DNA from: Alphaproteobacteria bacterium UBA6347
GTDB taxonomy: Bacteria > Pseudomonadota > Alphaproteobacteria > CAAGCB01 > CAG-977
Reading direction: 5' to 3'
Assembly (NCBI GenBank): GCA_002440235.1
Contig: DJRZ01000052.1
Location: 36,396-95,123 of the forward strand
Length of the DNA stretch: 58,728 bases
In this document: positions 16,102 through 28,233 of the stretch, piece after piece
Position numbering within the stretch: position 1 is the first letter of the stretch
Layout of the letters: the number at the start of each line of letters is the position of its first letter
Position numbers and translations under genes: made by a program
Notes under the pieces: generated by a model
What the model was told of the DNA's origin: nothing
Seen by the model: only the letters and a program-made list of their open reading frames with translations
Database searches by the model: none

Positions 16102-17630
16102 CTATCCAAGCCACGGAAATTACATCTTTGTTAAAGGAACGCATCGAAAATTTCGGCGCGGAACCCGATATGTCCGAAGTCGGACGCGTGCTGTCCGTCG
16201 GCGACGGCATCGCGCACATTTACGGTTTGGACCGCGTTCAGGCGGGCGAGCTGGTCGAATTCGAAAGCGGACTGAAAGGCATGGCGCTGAATCTGGAATC
16301 GGACAGCGTCGGCGCGGTTGTCTTCGGTCAGGACGCCGGCATTCACGAAGGTGAAACCGTCAAACGCACGGGAACGATCGTCAGCGCGCCCGTCGGCATG
16401 GATCTGCTGGGACGCGTCGTCGACGCTCTGGGCAACCCGATCGACGGCAAGGGCGACGTCAAAGCCGCCGAACACCGCGCCGTCGACGTCAAAGCTCCCG
16501 GCATCATTACGCGCCGCAGCGTTCACGAACCGTTGCAGACGGGTTTGAAAGCGATCGATTCGCTGATCCCCATCGGTCGCGGACAGCGCGAACTGATCAT
16601 CGGCGACCGTCAGACGGGCAAAACCGCGATTATTCTGGACACGATCATCAACCAAAAGGCGATGAACGACAAAGCCAAAAGCGACAAGGAAAAAATGTTC
16701 TGCATTTACGTCGCGATCGGTCAGAAACGGTCGACCGTCGCGCAGGTGATGCACACGCTGGAACAGTACGGCGCGCTGGACTACACGATCATCGTCGCGG
16801 CGACGGCGTCCGAATCCGCTCCGTTGCAGTTTATCGCCCCCTACACGGGGTGCGCGATGGGCGAATATTTCCGCGACAACGGCATGCACGCGACCGTGTT
16901 TTACGACGATTTGTCCAAACACGCCGTGGCGTACCGCCAGATGTCCCTGTTGCTGCGCCGTCCGCCCGGACGCGAGGCGTACCCCGGCGACGTGTTCTAT
17001 CTGCATTCCCGTTTGCTGGAACGCGCGGCGAAAATGAACGATCGGTTGGGCGCGGGCTCTCTGACTGCTCTGCCCGTGATCGAAACGCAGGCGGGCGACG
17101 TGTCCGCGTACATTCCGACGAACGTCATTTCCATTACGGACGGTCAGATTTTCTTGGAAAGCGCGCTGTTCTATCAGGGCGTCCGTCCTGCCGTGAACGT
17201 CGGCATTTCGGTTTCCCGCGTGGGGTCTTCCGCGCAGATCAAGGCGATGAAACAGGTCGCCGGATCAATCAAGCTGGAATTGGCGCAGTACCGCGAAATG
17301 GCGGCTTTTTCGCAGTTCGCTTCGGATTTGGATCCCGCGACGCAGAAACTGCTCAGCCGCGGGGCGCGTTTGACGGAACTGTTGAAACAAAAGCAGTACC
17401 ACCCGATGCCCGTCGAAGACGAAGTCGTTTCCATTTTTACGGGGATTCGCGGTTATCTGGACGATTTGCCCGTTGAAAAGATCGCGCGTTTCGAATCGGA
17501 AATGCTGGCGCAGTTGAAGGCAACCGTGCCGTCCGTTTTGGAATCCGTGCGCGCGGAAAAGGTTTTGACGCCCGAAGCGGAGGACGATCTGCGTTCCTTC
17601 TTGGACGACTTCATCAAAAAGTTTTCTTGA
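16098..17630 (+). CDS. atpA: F1 ATP synthase subunit alpha
   Basis: 510 residues, standard length. Contains the alpha Walker A GDRQTGKT, the signature [17 protein letters not shown] and the DELSEED-region counterpart near the C-terminus. It forms the non-catalytic nucleotide-binding sites of the F1 hexamer. It is co-translated with atpH. Confidence 0.98.
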   Translation: MTIQATEITSLLKERIENFGAEPDMSEVGRVLSVGDGIAHIYGLDRVQAGELVEFESGLKGMALNLESDSVGAVVFGQDAGIHEGETVKRTGTIVSAPVGMDLLGRVVDALGNPIDGKGDVKAAEHRAVDVKAPGIITRRSVHEPLQTGLKAIDSLIPIGRGQRELIIGDRQTGKTAIILDTIINQKAMNDKAKSDKEKMFCIYVAIGQKRSTVAQVMHTLEQYGALDYTIIVAATASESAPLQFIAPYTGCAMGEYFRDNGMHATVFYDDLSKHAVAYRQMSLLLRRPPGREAYPGDVFYLHSRLLERAAKMNDRLGAGSLTALPVIETQAGDVSAYIPTNVISITDGQIFLESALFYQGVRPAVNVGISVSRVGSSAQIKAMKQVAGSIKLELAQYREMAAFSQFASDLDPATQKLLSRGARLTELLKQKQYHPMPVEDEVVSIFTGIRGYLDDLPVEKIARFESEMLAQLKATVPSVLESVRAEKVLTPEAEDDLRSFLDDFIKKFS

Positions 17631-17642
17631 TAAAGGCGCGAC

Positions 17643-20258
<2,616 letters not shown>

Positions 20259-20259
<1 letters not shown>

Positions 20260-20666
20260 TGACGGAACAGGTTTCAATCTTTGTCAAAATGCTGATACCG
20301 CAAAAACCGCTGGCGGTCAAAGAGGCGCAAAGCGTCATCATACCCGCGCGGAACGGACCGTATCAGGTGTTGCCCCGCCGCGCGCCCGCGATGAAACTGC
20401 TTTGCGACGGCGCGGTCGTCCTGACGGGAACGGATCAGGGACGGAACGAAACCTATTTCATTTCCGCGGGCATCGCCAAAATCAGGGACAACGCCTGCAC
20501 CATCTTGACGCACAACGTGGTCAAATCCGACGAGGTCGATATCGACGACGTGCGCAAAAAGCTGGCGGCGTTTCGGGATAAAGAGGAAAAGGGCGATCAG
20601 CTGGACGAGCTGGAACGCAAAAAAGCCGCTTTTCTTCAAATGATTGCGGGACATTTTGCGAAGTGA
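20259..20666 (+). CDS. atpC: F1 ATP synthase subunit epsilon
   Basis: 135 residues. An N-terminal beta-sandwich (LIPQKPLAVKEAQSVIIPAR, YFISAGIAKIRDNACTILTH) and a charged C-terminal helix pair. It is the last gene of the F1 operon and starts on the last base of atpD (TAATG). Sequence conservation is lower than for alpha and beta, as usual for epsilon. Confidence 0.9.
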
Positions 20667-20748
20667 AGCCAACCTTGATTCCCGATTGCGAAACGCCGCC
20701 GCCGTCCCTTTGACGTGGCGGCAGGCGCGGGATAAACGCGTATTCAAA

Positions 20749-22086
20749 ATGAAGATTCTGCGCTGTTTCCGCGAAATGTGGAAACTGGCGATTCCCGTCG
20801 TCGTGTCCAGACTGGGGGTGGTCGGCATGACGCTGGCGGATACCGTGTTCGTCGGTCGGTTCGGCACGCGGGAACTGGCGTACCAAAGCATCGCCGGAAC
20901 GATTCATTCGCTGTTTTTGTATATCGCGATGGGGCTGTTGCAGGGAACGATCGTGATGACGGCGAACGCGTTCGGACAGGGCAAATACCGCGATTGCGGC
21001 ATGGTTTTGCGCCGGTCTATCCCGTACGCTTTTCTGATCGGCGTGATTCTGGCGGCGATATGCCTGCCGTCCGAACATTTGATGCATCTGCTGGGACAGC
21101 CCGCGGACGTCGCGCAGGGCAGCGCGAAAGTCCTGTCCGTGTACGCTTTGGGCATTCCGTTCACTTTGCTGTTTTTCGTGATGTCTTCGTTTCTGGAAGG
21201 AACGAAACGCCCTTTGCCGGGCATGGTGATGATTTTGCTGGCGAACGTCATCAACATATTCGCCAACTACGCTTTCGTATGCGGGCATTACGGCTTTCCG
21301 GCGATGGGCGCGGTCGGGTCGGCGATGTCGACGACGCTGATCCGCGTCGTTCTGGCGGTCGGCATGTTCATCATCGTGTTCTGCGTCGACGAAAGCGACC
21401 TTTACGGCGTGTGGGTCAAACCCGCGAAAAACAAAAACGAAGACCGGCGCATTCGCGGCGTCGGCTACGGCGCCGCCGTCACCGTCGGGGTGGAGGAGGG
21501 ATCCTATTCCGCCGTGAACATCATGGCGGGGTGGCTGGGCGCGCTGGCGCTGGGCGCGTACACGATCATGCTGAACGCGTCGAACAACGTGTTCGTGCTG
21601 GCGGGGGGCGTCGGGACGGCTTCGGCGGTTCTGATGGGCATCGCGAAAGGGAAAAAGTCCGTGCTGGAAATGAAAATCGTCGGCTATACGGCGCTGGCGT
21701 TCAACACGGCGATCATGGCGGCGTGTTCGGTCGTGTTCGTGGTCTGCCCGCGCTTTATCACCGCGATTTACACCAAAGATCCCGAATTGATCGAAATGAC
21801 GGTTCCGCTGGTGGCTCTGTGCTCGCTGATGTGCTTTTTCGACGGGACGCAGCAGCTGATGGTCAACGTGTTGCGCGGGGCTGTCGACATTTTCGTGCCG
21901 ACGATTTGTCAGGCGGCGGCGTTCATTTTCATTATGCTGCCGCTGATCTGGCTGTTTTCGTTCCGCTGGGAACACGGCGTCGCGGGCATGGCGTACGCGA
22001 TGATCGTCGCCTGCGCCTGCGCCAGCCTGTTTTTGATCGGCAGGTTCGTTTTCATCTGCCGCCGCTATGATGCGGACGGATTTTAA
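20749..22086 (+). CDS. MATE-family multidrug exporter
   Basis: 445 residues with twelve hydrophobic segments in two related halves. MWKLAIPVVVSRLGVVGMTL and ADTVFVGRFGTRELAYQSIA are typical of the MATE N-terminus, and the second half contains the paired VEEGSYSAVNIMAGWLGALA segment. Such proteins expel cationic drugs or metabolites using Na+ or H+ gradients. A longer frame begins at 20644, inside atpC. The ATG at 20749 is preferred because the MATE homology starts there, though its ribosome site is weak. It converges on the metallopeptidase gene with only seven bases between stops. Confidence 0.85.
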   Translation: MKILRCFREMWKLAIPVVVSRLGVVGMTLADTVFVGRFGTRELAYQSIAGTIHSLFLYIAMGLLQGTIVMTANAFGQGKYRDCGMVLRRSIPYAFLIGVILAAICLPSEHLMHLLGQPADVAQGSAKVLSVYALGIPFTLLFFVMSSFLEGTKRPLPGMVMILLANVINIFANYAFVCGHYGFPAMGAVGSAMSTTLIRVVLAVGMFIIVFCVDESDLYGVWVKPAKNKNEDRRIRGVGYGAAVTVGVEEGSYSAVNIMAGWLGALALGAYTIMLNASNNVFVLAGGVGTASAVLMGIAKGKKSVLEMKIVGYTALAFNTAIMAACSVVFVVCPRFITAIYTKDPELIEMTVPLVALCSLMCFFDGTQQLMVNVLRGAVDIFVPTICQAAAFIFIMLPLIWLFSFRWEHGVAGMAYAMIVACACASLFLIGRFVFICRRYDADGF

Positions 22087-22093
22087 AAAGCGT

Positions 22094-22762
22094 TTAATAG
22101 CTCAGCAGTTTCAATTCCAGCTTTTCCTTGATCTGTTTCCAATCGGGCATTTTGGTTGACAGCAGGTTATAAAATCCGTCCGAATGATTCGGAAAATACG
22201 CGTGGCACAACTCGTGAAAAATCACATAATCGATTGATTTTTTGTTGGCTTTAATCAAGTCAGGATTCAAGATGATTTCGTGCTTTTTCAAATAACTTCC
22301 CCAGCGTTTCTTTAATTTTCTGATTTTAAGAACCGGCAACGGCAAATCGGGAAAGGCTTTCAGACATTCGTTCAATCGTTCGGCAAAGACCGCTTTTGCC
22401 CGCGCTGTCAGCCATTTTTGAAAATCCGCATTGATTTCCGCTGTTTTTTGCGGCGCGGAAGAAAGGATGCAAATCCTGTTTTTCAGCACCCGCACGGCGT
22501 TTTTCCAAGCCGCCTTTTCGATGATGATTTGATACTGCCGCCCCAAATACAGCACCGAGCCGCCCGAAACGATTTCAGCCTGTTCGGGGCGGTTGAATTG
22601 CCGAAAATAAGCCTGTTGTTTTTCGATCCATTTCGTTTTTCGCGCGACGAAAGCGTCGATTTCCGCATCGCTCGCCTGCACGGGGGCTTTGATTGTCACC
22701 GCGCCGTCTGGAGTAACCTCGGCTGCAAATGATTTACGCGGTTCTTTGACGATGTTCATCAA
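22094..22762 (-). CDS. YgjP-type (M48/DUF45) zinc metallopeptidase-like protein
   Basis: 222 residues. The zinc site HELCHAYFPNHSDGFY (HExxH plus the downstream NHS) and the preceding KRWGSY...LNPDLIKA block define the YgjP/DUF45 SprT-like family. Its start overlaps the hsdR stop by four bases (ATGA), so it is the tail gene of hsdR. This association with type I restriction loci is very common, but the role is not established. It may act in proteolytic control of the restriction subunit. Confidence 0.88.
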   Translation of the reverse strand: MMNIVKEPRKSFAAEVTPDGAVTIKAPVQASDAEIDAFVARKTKWIEKQQAYFRQFNRPEQAEIVSGGSVLYLGRQYQIIIEKAAWKNAVRVLKNRICILSSAPQKTAEINADFQKWLTARAKAVFAERLNECLKAFPDLPLPVLKIRKLKKRWGSYLKKHEIILNPDLIKANKKSIDYVIFHELCHAYFPNHSDGFYNLLSTKMPDWKQIKEKLELKLLSY

Positions 22763-25700
22763 AACGAATCCTTGTTTTCAACCGCCAGATTCCAAGCCGT
22801 CAAAGCGATTTGCTCTATCGCGTCGGCGGATAGCTTCTCATTGACCTCGTCGAACAAAAAGTCCTCGATGTCGTTGATGACGGCGCGGCGGACTTCCTGC
22901 TTGACGGAAAAATCGACGACCTTGCGGCGTTTAATCAAATCGACGATATGGCGGACGATGTCCGTGTAATCGTCCGACGACGCAAAGAAACCGCGCAAGT
23001 TGCGGTAAAACGGGTGCGCGGTTTTGTCGGCGCGCAAATCGTCGGGAATGTCGGAATCGACGTAATCGGCGACGGCGGACTGATACGATTTCGCCTGTTC
23101 CAGCAAAGCCGCCAAGTCTTCTTTCTTCGCGGTTTTCAAATCGACCAGCAGCCGTTCGATCAAATCGCTGAATTTGCCGTAGAAAGCCTTGTCCTGATCG
23201 TATTTTTCATAAATGATTTTTTTTGTCTGCGCCAAAATCGCGTCGGCTTTGGATTTGTCGGACAGACCGTTTCTTTCGTCTTCGATGTATTGATCGAATT
23301 CGCGCATGTCGGACAAATTGATTTCTTTGGACAGGATTTCGGCTTCACGGGCGGTGACGTACTTATCCAACAGTTTGGCAATTTGATCTTTGTATTTTGA
23401 AAAATCGACGGATTCGGCGCAGGCGAGCATCGTTGTTTTTTTGATTTCGATAAAGCGTTTCAAATCGCCCTGCCACCCGCGCAAAGTATCCAAGTCCACC
23501 TTGTCGTAAAAATCGTGCAAAGCGCGGCAAAGCGAGAATTGACGGATGCAGGCGTTAACGTCTTCTTTGAATTTTTCGCGCGCCTTTTCGTCGGATTTCA
23601 ATTTATCGACATAGGCGTTCACGTCGTTTTTGTCCGCAATGCCTGCAAACGGTTCGCGCAGACTTTCAAAACATTCTTGCAACCGCTTGATTTGACTGTC
23701 CGTGTCCATTAAAGCGTTTTCGATGTCGGCGGGATCGAAATTGGAAAACAGCTCCAACGCGCTTTTCAGATTTTTGGCGTTTTTGGAATAATCGACGATC
23801 AGTCCCGCCGTTTTGCGCGGCTTTCCCGCGTCGCCGTCAAACACGCGGTTGACGCGCGCGATGGCTTGCAGCAGGTTGTGGTCTTTCAACTGTTTTGCCA
23901 GATATAAAACCGTGTCGCGCGGCGCGTCGAAACCTGTCAAAAGCTTGTCCACGACGATCAGCAGTTCGCACCCGTCGGGATTTTTCTTGTAATCGCGGAC
24001 AATCTGCTTTTCGCGCGATTCCAAAGATCCGTACAGCCGCTTTTGCTCCGCCAGATAATTGGCGACAATCTGCTTGTGATCGGGCTTCAAATCGTCCGCG
24101 CCGTCCTCCGCCTGCGTTTCGGAAATGACGACTTCGGAACGGATGTCGCCCAAAAAATCAAGTGCTTGCTTGAACATGACGGCGGCGTATTTGCTGGGGG
24201 CGACCAACTGCCCTTTCAACCCCGTGTCTTTGAAGTTTTCGACAAAGTGGTCGTGAACGTCCAGCGCGATCATTTCGATGCGTTGCGATGTTTCTTCCAA
24301 TACGGACGCGGACACGCATTTCCGGTTGAAATCCGCCCGTTCCTTTTCCGACATTTTGGCAAAGACGCGGTCATAGAACTTGTCCGCCAGCGGGTCGATT
24401 TTCTGATCGACGAAACGCCCCTGATAAATCAAAGGCAGAACCGCGCCGTCCTTTTCGGCTTCGGAAATCGTGTAATCGTCGATCAATCCGCCGAATTTCG
24501 CGATGGATTCCGCTTTGGTCAAAACGCCGTTTTTCGTTTTGGTTTCTTTCATCAGCGGCGTTCCGGTGAACGCGATTTGACACGCGCGGGGCAGAATTTT
24601 GTTCATCATCGCGTTGGCTTCCCCGCCTTGGGTGCGGTGGGCTTCGTCGATTAAAACGAACAGGTTCGCATCGTCGTCTGAAAAATCCGTGTTCACATCG
24701 AATTTGTGAACCAAAGTCGTTATCACGTCCGTTGTTCCGGATTTGATTTTTTCGATTAAATCTTTGCAGGATGTCGCTTGCACCACGCCTTTTTTAATGT
24801 TGCAGGCGGCGAACGTGTCGCGGATTTGAATGTCCAAATCGCGGCGGTCGGTGACGACGATGACGCGCGGATTGTTAACCTGCTCAATTAGATTTTTGAC
24901 CAGCATGACCATCGTCAGCGATTTGCCCGACCCTTGCGTGTGCCAAATCAGCCCGCCGCGGCGTTTGCCGTTTTCGTCCGTTTCGTGAACGCGGGCAAGC
25001 GTCTTTTTAATCGCGAAATATTGTTGATAGCGCGTGATTTTTTTAACGCCGTTGTCATAAACGATAAAGTTCCTGACCAAATCAAGCAGCCGTTCGGGGC
25101 GCAGCAGGCTGTAAATGCCTTTGTCCTGTTCGGTGATTGCGCGGGGCGTTTGCGTAAAACGGGCGCGGAGCAGATCTTCGCCGATTTGGGCGACGGTTTC
25201 GGATTGAATCGGCGTATTGACGCTTCGGGAAACGGCGGCGTCGAAATCGCCGCCCGCATCGCGCTCTTTCCACACGGAATAGAACTCGAACGGCGTCAGC
25301 ATCGTGCCGTATTTGACGGATTGCGCGTTCGCCGCGACCAAAATTTGCGGGAACAGGAAAAAACGCGGCGTCTGCCCGCCTTGCTGGTTGCGGATCATTT
25401 GATGAACGGCGGCATCGACGGCGACGGACGATTTTTTGTTTTCAATGACAGCGAAAGGAATGCCGTTGACGAATAAAACAATGTCCGGGCGGCGGTTCGC
25501 GTCTTCGGAAATTTCAAATTCCGCGGCGACATGAAAAACGTTGTTCGCCGGATTTTCCCAGTCGATGAAACGCATTTGCGGCGATGTTTTCCGGCCGTCG
25601 ATAAATTCGACGACGGCGCGACCGCACAACAGGTTGGCGTAGATGCTTTCCGACGCTTTGATAACGCCGTCATCCAGTTTCACGCGTTCCAAATCCGCAA

Positions 25701-25914
25701 TCGCTTCGACCAAACTTTGATCGGAAACGCGCGCGTCGTTGATGCGGCGCAAAGCGTCAAAAGCGATGTCGCGCAAAATATATTGGCCGTTACTCTCCCG
25801 ATGCTTGGCGACTTCGCGGCGCGGAATGTAATCGTACCCCAAATTCACCAACTGCAAAACCGCGGGAATTTGCGATACGGACGCTTCGTCAAAATCGGGA
25901 AGAGTGAAAGACAT
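22759..25914 (-). CDS. hsdR: type I restriction enzyme subunit R
   Basis: 1051 residues. Domain order: an N-terminal RecB-like nuclease (DIVLFVNGIPFAVIENKKS, about 140-160), an SF2 translocase with Walker A TQGSGKSL (about 326) and DEAH box LIDEAHRTQGG (about 423), helicase C motifs (ARVNRVFDG), and a helical C-terminal coupling domain. It translocates DNA and cleaves it when the HsdM/HsdS complex finds unmethylated sites. The TTG at 25932 is also possible, but AAGGA eight bases before the ATG at 25914 decides the start. It lies apart from hsdS by about 510 bases, so it probably has its own promoter. Confidence 0.95.
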   Translation of the reverse strand: MSFTLPDFDEASVSQIPAVLQLVNLGYDYIPRREVAKHRESNGQYILRDIAFDALRRINDARVSDQSLVEAIADLERVKLDDGVIKASESIYANLLCGRAVVEFIDGRKTSPQMRFIDWENPANNVFHVAAEFEISEDANRRPDIVLFVNGIPFAVIENKKSSVAVDAAVHQMIRNQQGGQTPRFFLFPQILVAANAQSVKYGTMLTPFEFYSVWKERDAGGDFDAAVSRSVNTPIQSETVAQIGEDLLRARFTQTPRAITEQDKGIYSLLRPERLLDLVRNFIVYDNGVKKITRYQQYFAIKKTLARVHETDENGKRRGGLIWHTQGSGKSLTMVMLVKNLIEQVNNPRVIVVTDRRDLDIQIRDTFAACNIKKGVVQATSCKDLIEKIKSGTTDVITTLVHKFDVNTDFSDDDANLFVLIDEAHRTQGGEANAMMNKILPRACQIAFTGTPLMKETKTKNGVLTKAESIAKFGGLIDDYTISEAEKDGAVLPLIYQGRFVDQKIDPLADKFYDRVFAKMSEKERADFNRKCVSASVLEETSQRIEMIALDVHDHFVENFKDTGLKGQLVAPSKYAAVMFKQALDFLGDIRSEVVISETQAEDGADDLKPDHKQIVANYLAEQKRLYGSLESREKQIVRDYKKNPDGCELLIVVDKLLTGFDAPRDTVLYLAKQLKDHNLLQAIARVNRVFDGDAGKPRKTAGLIVDYSKNAKNLKSALELFSNFDPADIENALMDTDSQIKRLQECFESLREPFAGIADKNDVNAYVDKLKSDEKAREKFKEDVNACIRQFSLCRALHDFYDKVDLDTLRGWQGDLKRFIEIKKTTMLACAESVDFSKYKDQIAKLLDKYVTAREAEILSKEINLSDMREFDQYIEDERNGLSDKSKADAILAQTKKIIYEKYDQDKAFYGKFSDLIERLLVDLKTAKKEDLAALLEQAKSYQSAVADYVDSDIPDDLRADKTAHPFYRNLRGFFASSDDYTDIVRHIVDLIKRRKVVDFSVKQEVRRAVINDIEDFLFDEVNEKLSADAIEQIALTAWNLAVENKDSF

Positions 25915-25990
25915 GGTTAAATTTCCTTGCAAAGATAAAAAGTTCTGCTATTCATATCCTCAATAGTCCTCGGAAAGTGCTATGACGCCT

Positions 25991-26004
25991 TGGTAGCGTT
26001 ACCA
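25991..26004. promoter_or_regulatory. palindrome upstream of hsdR, possible operator
   Basis: TGGTAGCGTTACCA is a near-perfect 14-bp palindrome within a larger imperfect hairpin, about 80 bases upstream of the hsdR start. It could bind a dimeric repressor or be part of the hsdR leader. No partner is identified. Confidence 0.3.
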
Positions 26005-26118
26005 CGCCGAGGTTATTTTTTTCGCATAAAACCAGAATATAATCATATCTTGAAATTTACAAGAAACACATATTTCGGTCATGCGGCATTCCCTTCCTGA
26101 AAAATTCCCAAAAGGCAT

Positions 26119-26147
26119 TTGTTTTCTTAACTTGACATACGTATAAT
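26119..26147 (+). promoter_or_regulatory. sigma70-like promoter of a candidate small RNA
   Basis: TTGTTT and a consensus TATAAT separated by exactly 17 bases, directly before the two-hairpin element that starts near 26154. No reading frame of note follows on this strand. Confidence 0.5.
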
Positions 26148-26153
26148 GAAAAT

Positions 26154-26233
26154 ATGAGTTCATGACCTAGGGTTGTGAACCTGTCAAGGTTTCGGGCACT
26201 GAGCCAGCGTAGCAAATCAGTGCCCTTTCTTTT
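26154..26233 (+). ncRNA. candidate small RNA, about 80 nt, between hsdR and hsdS
   Basis: Immediately after the promoter lie two stable hairpins. The first pairs GTTCATGACC (26158-26167) with GGTTGTGAAC (26171-26180) over ten base pairs including two G-U, with loop TAG. The second pairs GGGCACTGA (26194-26202) with TCAGTGCCC (26217-26225), followed by TTTCTTTT, a good Rho-independent terminator. The 13 bases between them are unpaired. The unit is antisense to no identified gene and lies in the 490-base gap between the restriction and specificity genes, transcribed against both. No known RNA family is recognised. Confidence 0.55.
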
Positions 26234-26316
26234 AAACGCGTTTGTTTGTCCCATTCAGGCGAATTGATGCAACCGCCATTTCCTTTGATTGAAAAAGCGG
26301 TTTTAAACTTTGCGAT

Positions 26317-26424
26317 TTAACATAACCATTCCCCAGCTTCGCTTTCGCTGTTCGAAATACCGTGACGGTCGCTTTCGGGATTAACAACCAATGAATCAAT
26401 CAGAACTTCTTTATGTTTAATCAT
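26317..26424 (-). pseudogene. truncated ParB-like N-terminal domain remnant
   Basis: A 35-codon frame starts one base after the hsdS stop and reads EVLIDSLVVNPESDRHGISN then SEAGEWL. This resembles the start of ParB/Srx-type nuclease-domain proteins often found after hsdS (LxxLxxNPxNxRHG, then a short acidic helix ending in WL). It ends at a TAA with no trace of the rest of the domain, so it is probably a decayed rider gene. The match is short and by eye. Confidence 0.4.
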
Positions 26425-26425
26425 C

Positions 26426-27667
26426 TTACGCCACCTTTACACGGATTTTTCCGGTTAACAGTTGTTGCATCAATCCTTTTTTCTGGGATTGGAGCAAATC
26501 GAGTTTTCGGGTCAGCAGGTCGATTTCTTCGTCCGCTTTGGAAAGAATGTCGGCAATCGCCTTTTGTTCTGCTATGTTTTGTGGGTATCGTATGACGATA
26601 TTGGATAAAATATCCTTTGAAACGCCAAAAATTTTCATGCCATTAGCTAAAATGGACACTTGTTTTCTAAAATCATTTGATTGAAACAAAAATTCGCTAA
26701 AATCTACGTTCAATTCATCGCTTTTGGGACGCGCAACAACGGTATGTAATCCTGCCAAAAAAGGAACATTGTTCTTGTTTTTTATCACGCAGAAACGGCT
26801 TGCGTCTTTTCTATCTTCCGAAGCGTCAACAAAAACGACATCCCCATTTTTCAACAAATATTTTTCTGCGTTTTCCCTATAATCCAACTTCGGCAGTTCA
26901 TCTTTTTCCGGATTAAAGCTTGTTTTTCCGGTTTTATGAATATCGCCATAATGCAAATACGGAATGCCAATCTCCCCCAACTGGGCGCGAGAAGCTGACA
27001 AAGAACGATGAAACGAAAACAAACAGCCTAATTTCTGTTTTTGCCATTCGCCAGTAAAGCCGGGCAGGCGGATTCGGGCGGTCAGCAGTTTTTGCATCAG
27101 CCCCTTTTTTTGCAAACGCTTTGCGGCGATCAAAGCCGTCAGTTTTTCAATCGCCGAATCCCACGCCCCCAAAATCTCCGCAATCTTTTCCTGCTCCGCC
27201 AGCGGGGGAAGTAAAATTTTAATATTAGCTAAATCTGACGCATTATAAGAAGGGAGAGCTCCTACTTGGGCATATTTTGACAGTCGTAATATATCAAAAT
27301 AGTATTTATAAAACAGAGAAAAACCAAAAGGAGAAAAGCACATCATATTATTATCACAAAGAAAGTTTTCTGCAATTCGTTTCCGTTCTAAAAAAATTGC
27401 AGCACCTACTTTTGCAAATAAGATAGATTTTTGCAAAATAGGTCTGATGTGCATTTGTTTAATTTGACTTTCTGTTACATAATTGTTTGATTTAATCATG
27501 TAAATGCTATTTTCAGATAGGTTCATATCAGATACCTTATAAAAAGGAAGTCCCTCTATTCCTCCCTGCTCCTTTTCGGGAAAGCCCGTTCCTGACATAA
27601 AAATCCCTATTTCATCCAATCGTTTAACACTCCATCCTGCGGGGATTTTGGGATTATTTTTTATCAT
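26426..27667 (-). CDS. hsdS: type I restriction enzyme subunit S (two target-recognition domains)
   Basis: About 413 residues. Two target-recognition domains are each followed by a conserved helical spacer: EQEKIAEILGAWDSAIEKLT after the first and EQKAIADILSKADEEIDLLT after the second. The spacers end in the parallel repeats KGLMQKLLTARIRLPGF and KGLMQQLLTGKIRVKVA. It determines the DNA sequence recognised by HsdM and HsdR. The first recognition domain (roughly 27210-27600) is visibly more AT-rich than the spacers, a sign of domain exchange. The ATG at 27667 overlaps the preceding gene by 14 bases; a longer start at 27700 is also open. Confidence 0.92.
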   Translation of the reverse strand: MIKNNPKIPAGWSVKRLDEIGIFMSGTGFPEKEQGGIEGLPFYKVSDMNLSENSIYMIKSNNYVTESQIKQMHIRPILQKSILFAKVGAAIFLERKRIAENFLCDNNMMCFSPFGFSLFYKYYFDILRLSKYAQVGALPSYNASDLANIKILLPPLAEQEKIAEILGAWDSAIEKLTALIAAKRLQKKGLMQKLLTARIRLPGFTGEWQKQKLGCLFSFHRSLSASRAQLGEIGIPYLHYGDIHKTGKTSFNPEKDELPKLDYRENAEKYLLKNGDVVFVDASEDRKDASRFCVIKNKNNVPFLAGLHTVVARPKSDELNVDFSEFLFQSNDFRKQVSILANGMKIFGVSKDILSNIVIRYPQNIAEQKAIADILSKADEEIDLLTRKLDLLQSQKKGLMQQLLTGKIRVKVA

Positions 27668-28214
27668 TGGATTGGCTTTCTTGTTGAGTACAATGGGCAT
27701 CGTTTAGTCTTTTTAAAAGAATGTTCCATCCTTCAAGAACAGATTTATTCAATGCTATCAAATCTCGTTGAGTTTGTTCGTTGTCCGCAAAAGCTCTTGG
27801 CATATAAATTTTATTTTTAATATCCATTTGATCCATTTTTATTCCAATACTTTTTCCAACAGCATCAATCAAACGAACGAGAGCATCATCAAAATCATCT
27901 GCGTTTCTTTTTTGCTGTTCAACATTTTCTGTAATTGGGCGATTAACACAATTCAAAAATTTATCCCGTGCTTCCAATATTTCTTTGTCTTTTTTGAATT
28001 CAACTAAAAGCATATTATACGCGGCAACAAATTCAAATGATAAGACGTTGCGCACATTTGAAATTAAAGCTTTATACAAAGCATATCGACGTTCATATTT
28101 TTTCTGGCGTTTATTAAAAAATCTTGTTAGAAACCATAAAATACCTGTAGCTATCGCACCAGTTACAGCTGAAATCAATGTTTGATAAACAATCCAGAAA
28201 GAAGTCTGTTCCAT
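27654..28214 (-). CDS. membrane-anchored DUF6680-like protein in the type I R-M operon
   Basis: 186 residues. One N-terminal membrane helix (LISAVTGAIATGILWFLTRF) is followed by a basic patch and a soluble helical domain. That domain includes YERRYALYKALISNVRNVLS and VEFKKDKEILEARDKFLNCV, a pattern resembling the DUF6680 family that rides in restriction loci. GAGGAG about nine bases before the ATG at 28214 decides the start over an upstream ATG at 28271. It is AT-rich compared with hsdM and hsdR and overlaps hsdS. The role is unknown and the family name is given by resemblance only. Confidence 0.5.
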   Translation of the reverse strand: MEQTSFWIVYQTLISAVTGAIATGILWFLTRFFNKRQKKYERRYALYKALISNVRNVLSFEFVAAYNMLLVEFKKDKEILEARDKFLNCVNRPITENVEQQKRNADDFDDALVRLIDAVGKSIGIKMDQMDIKNKIYMPRAFADNEQTQRDLIALNKSVLEGWNILLKRLNDAHCTQQESQSNDKK

Positions 28215-28233
28215 TAAAAATTCTCCTCTTATT

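Noticed and set aside
25960..26140. TTGACA next to TATAAT near 26132-26147 as a promoter pair
   Set aside because: The two hexamers are only four bases apart, too close to work together. TTGTTT at 26119 gives the correct 17-base spacing instead.
26057..26254. A 65-codon minus-strand frame in the hsdR-hsdS gap
   Set aside because: No ribosome site or recognisable protein sequence. It lies opposite the candidate small RNA, whose promoter, hairpins and terminator explain the stretch better.
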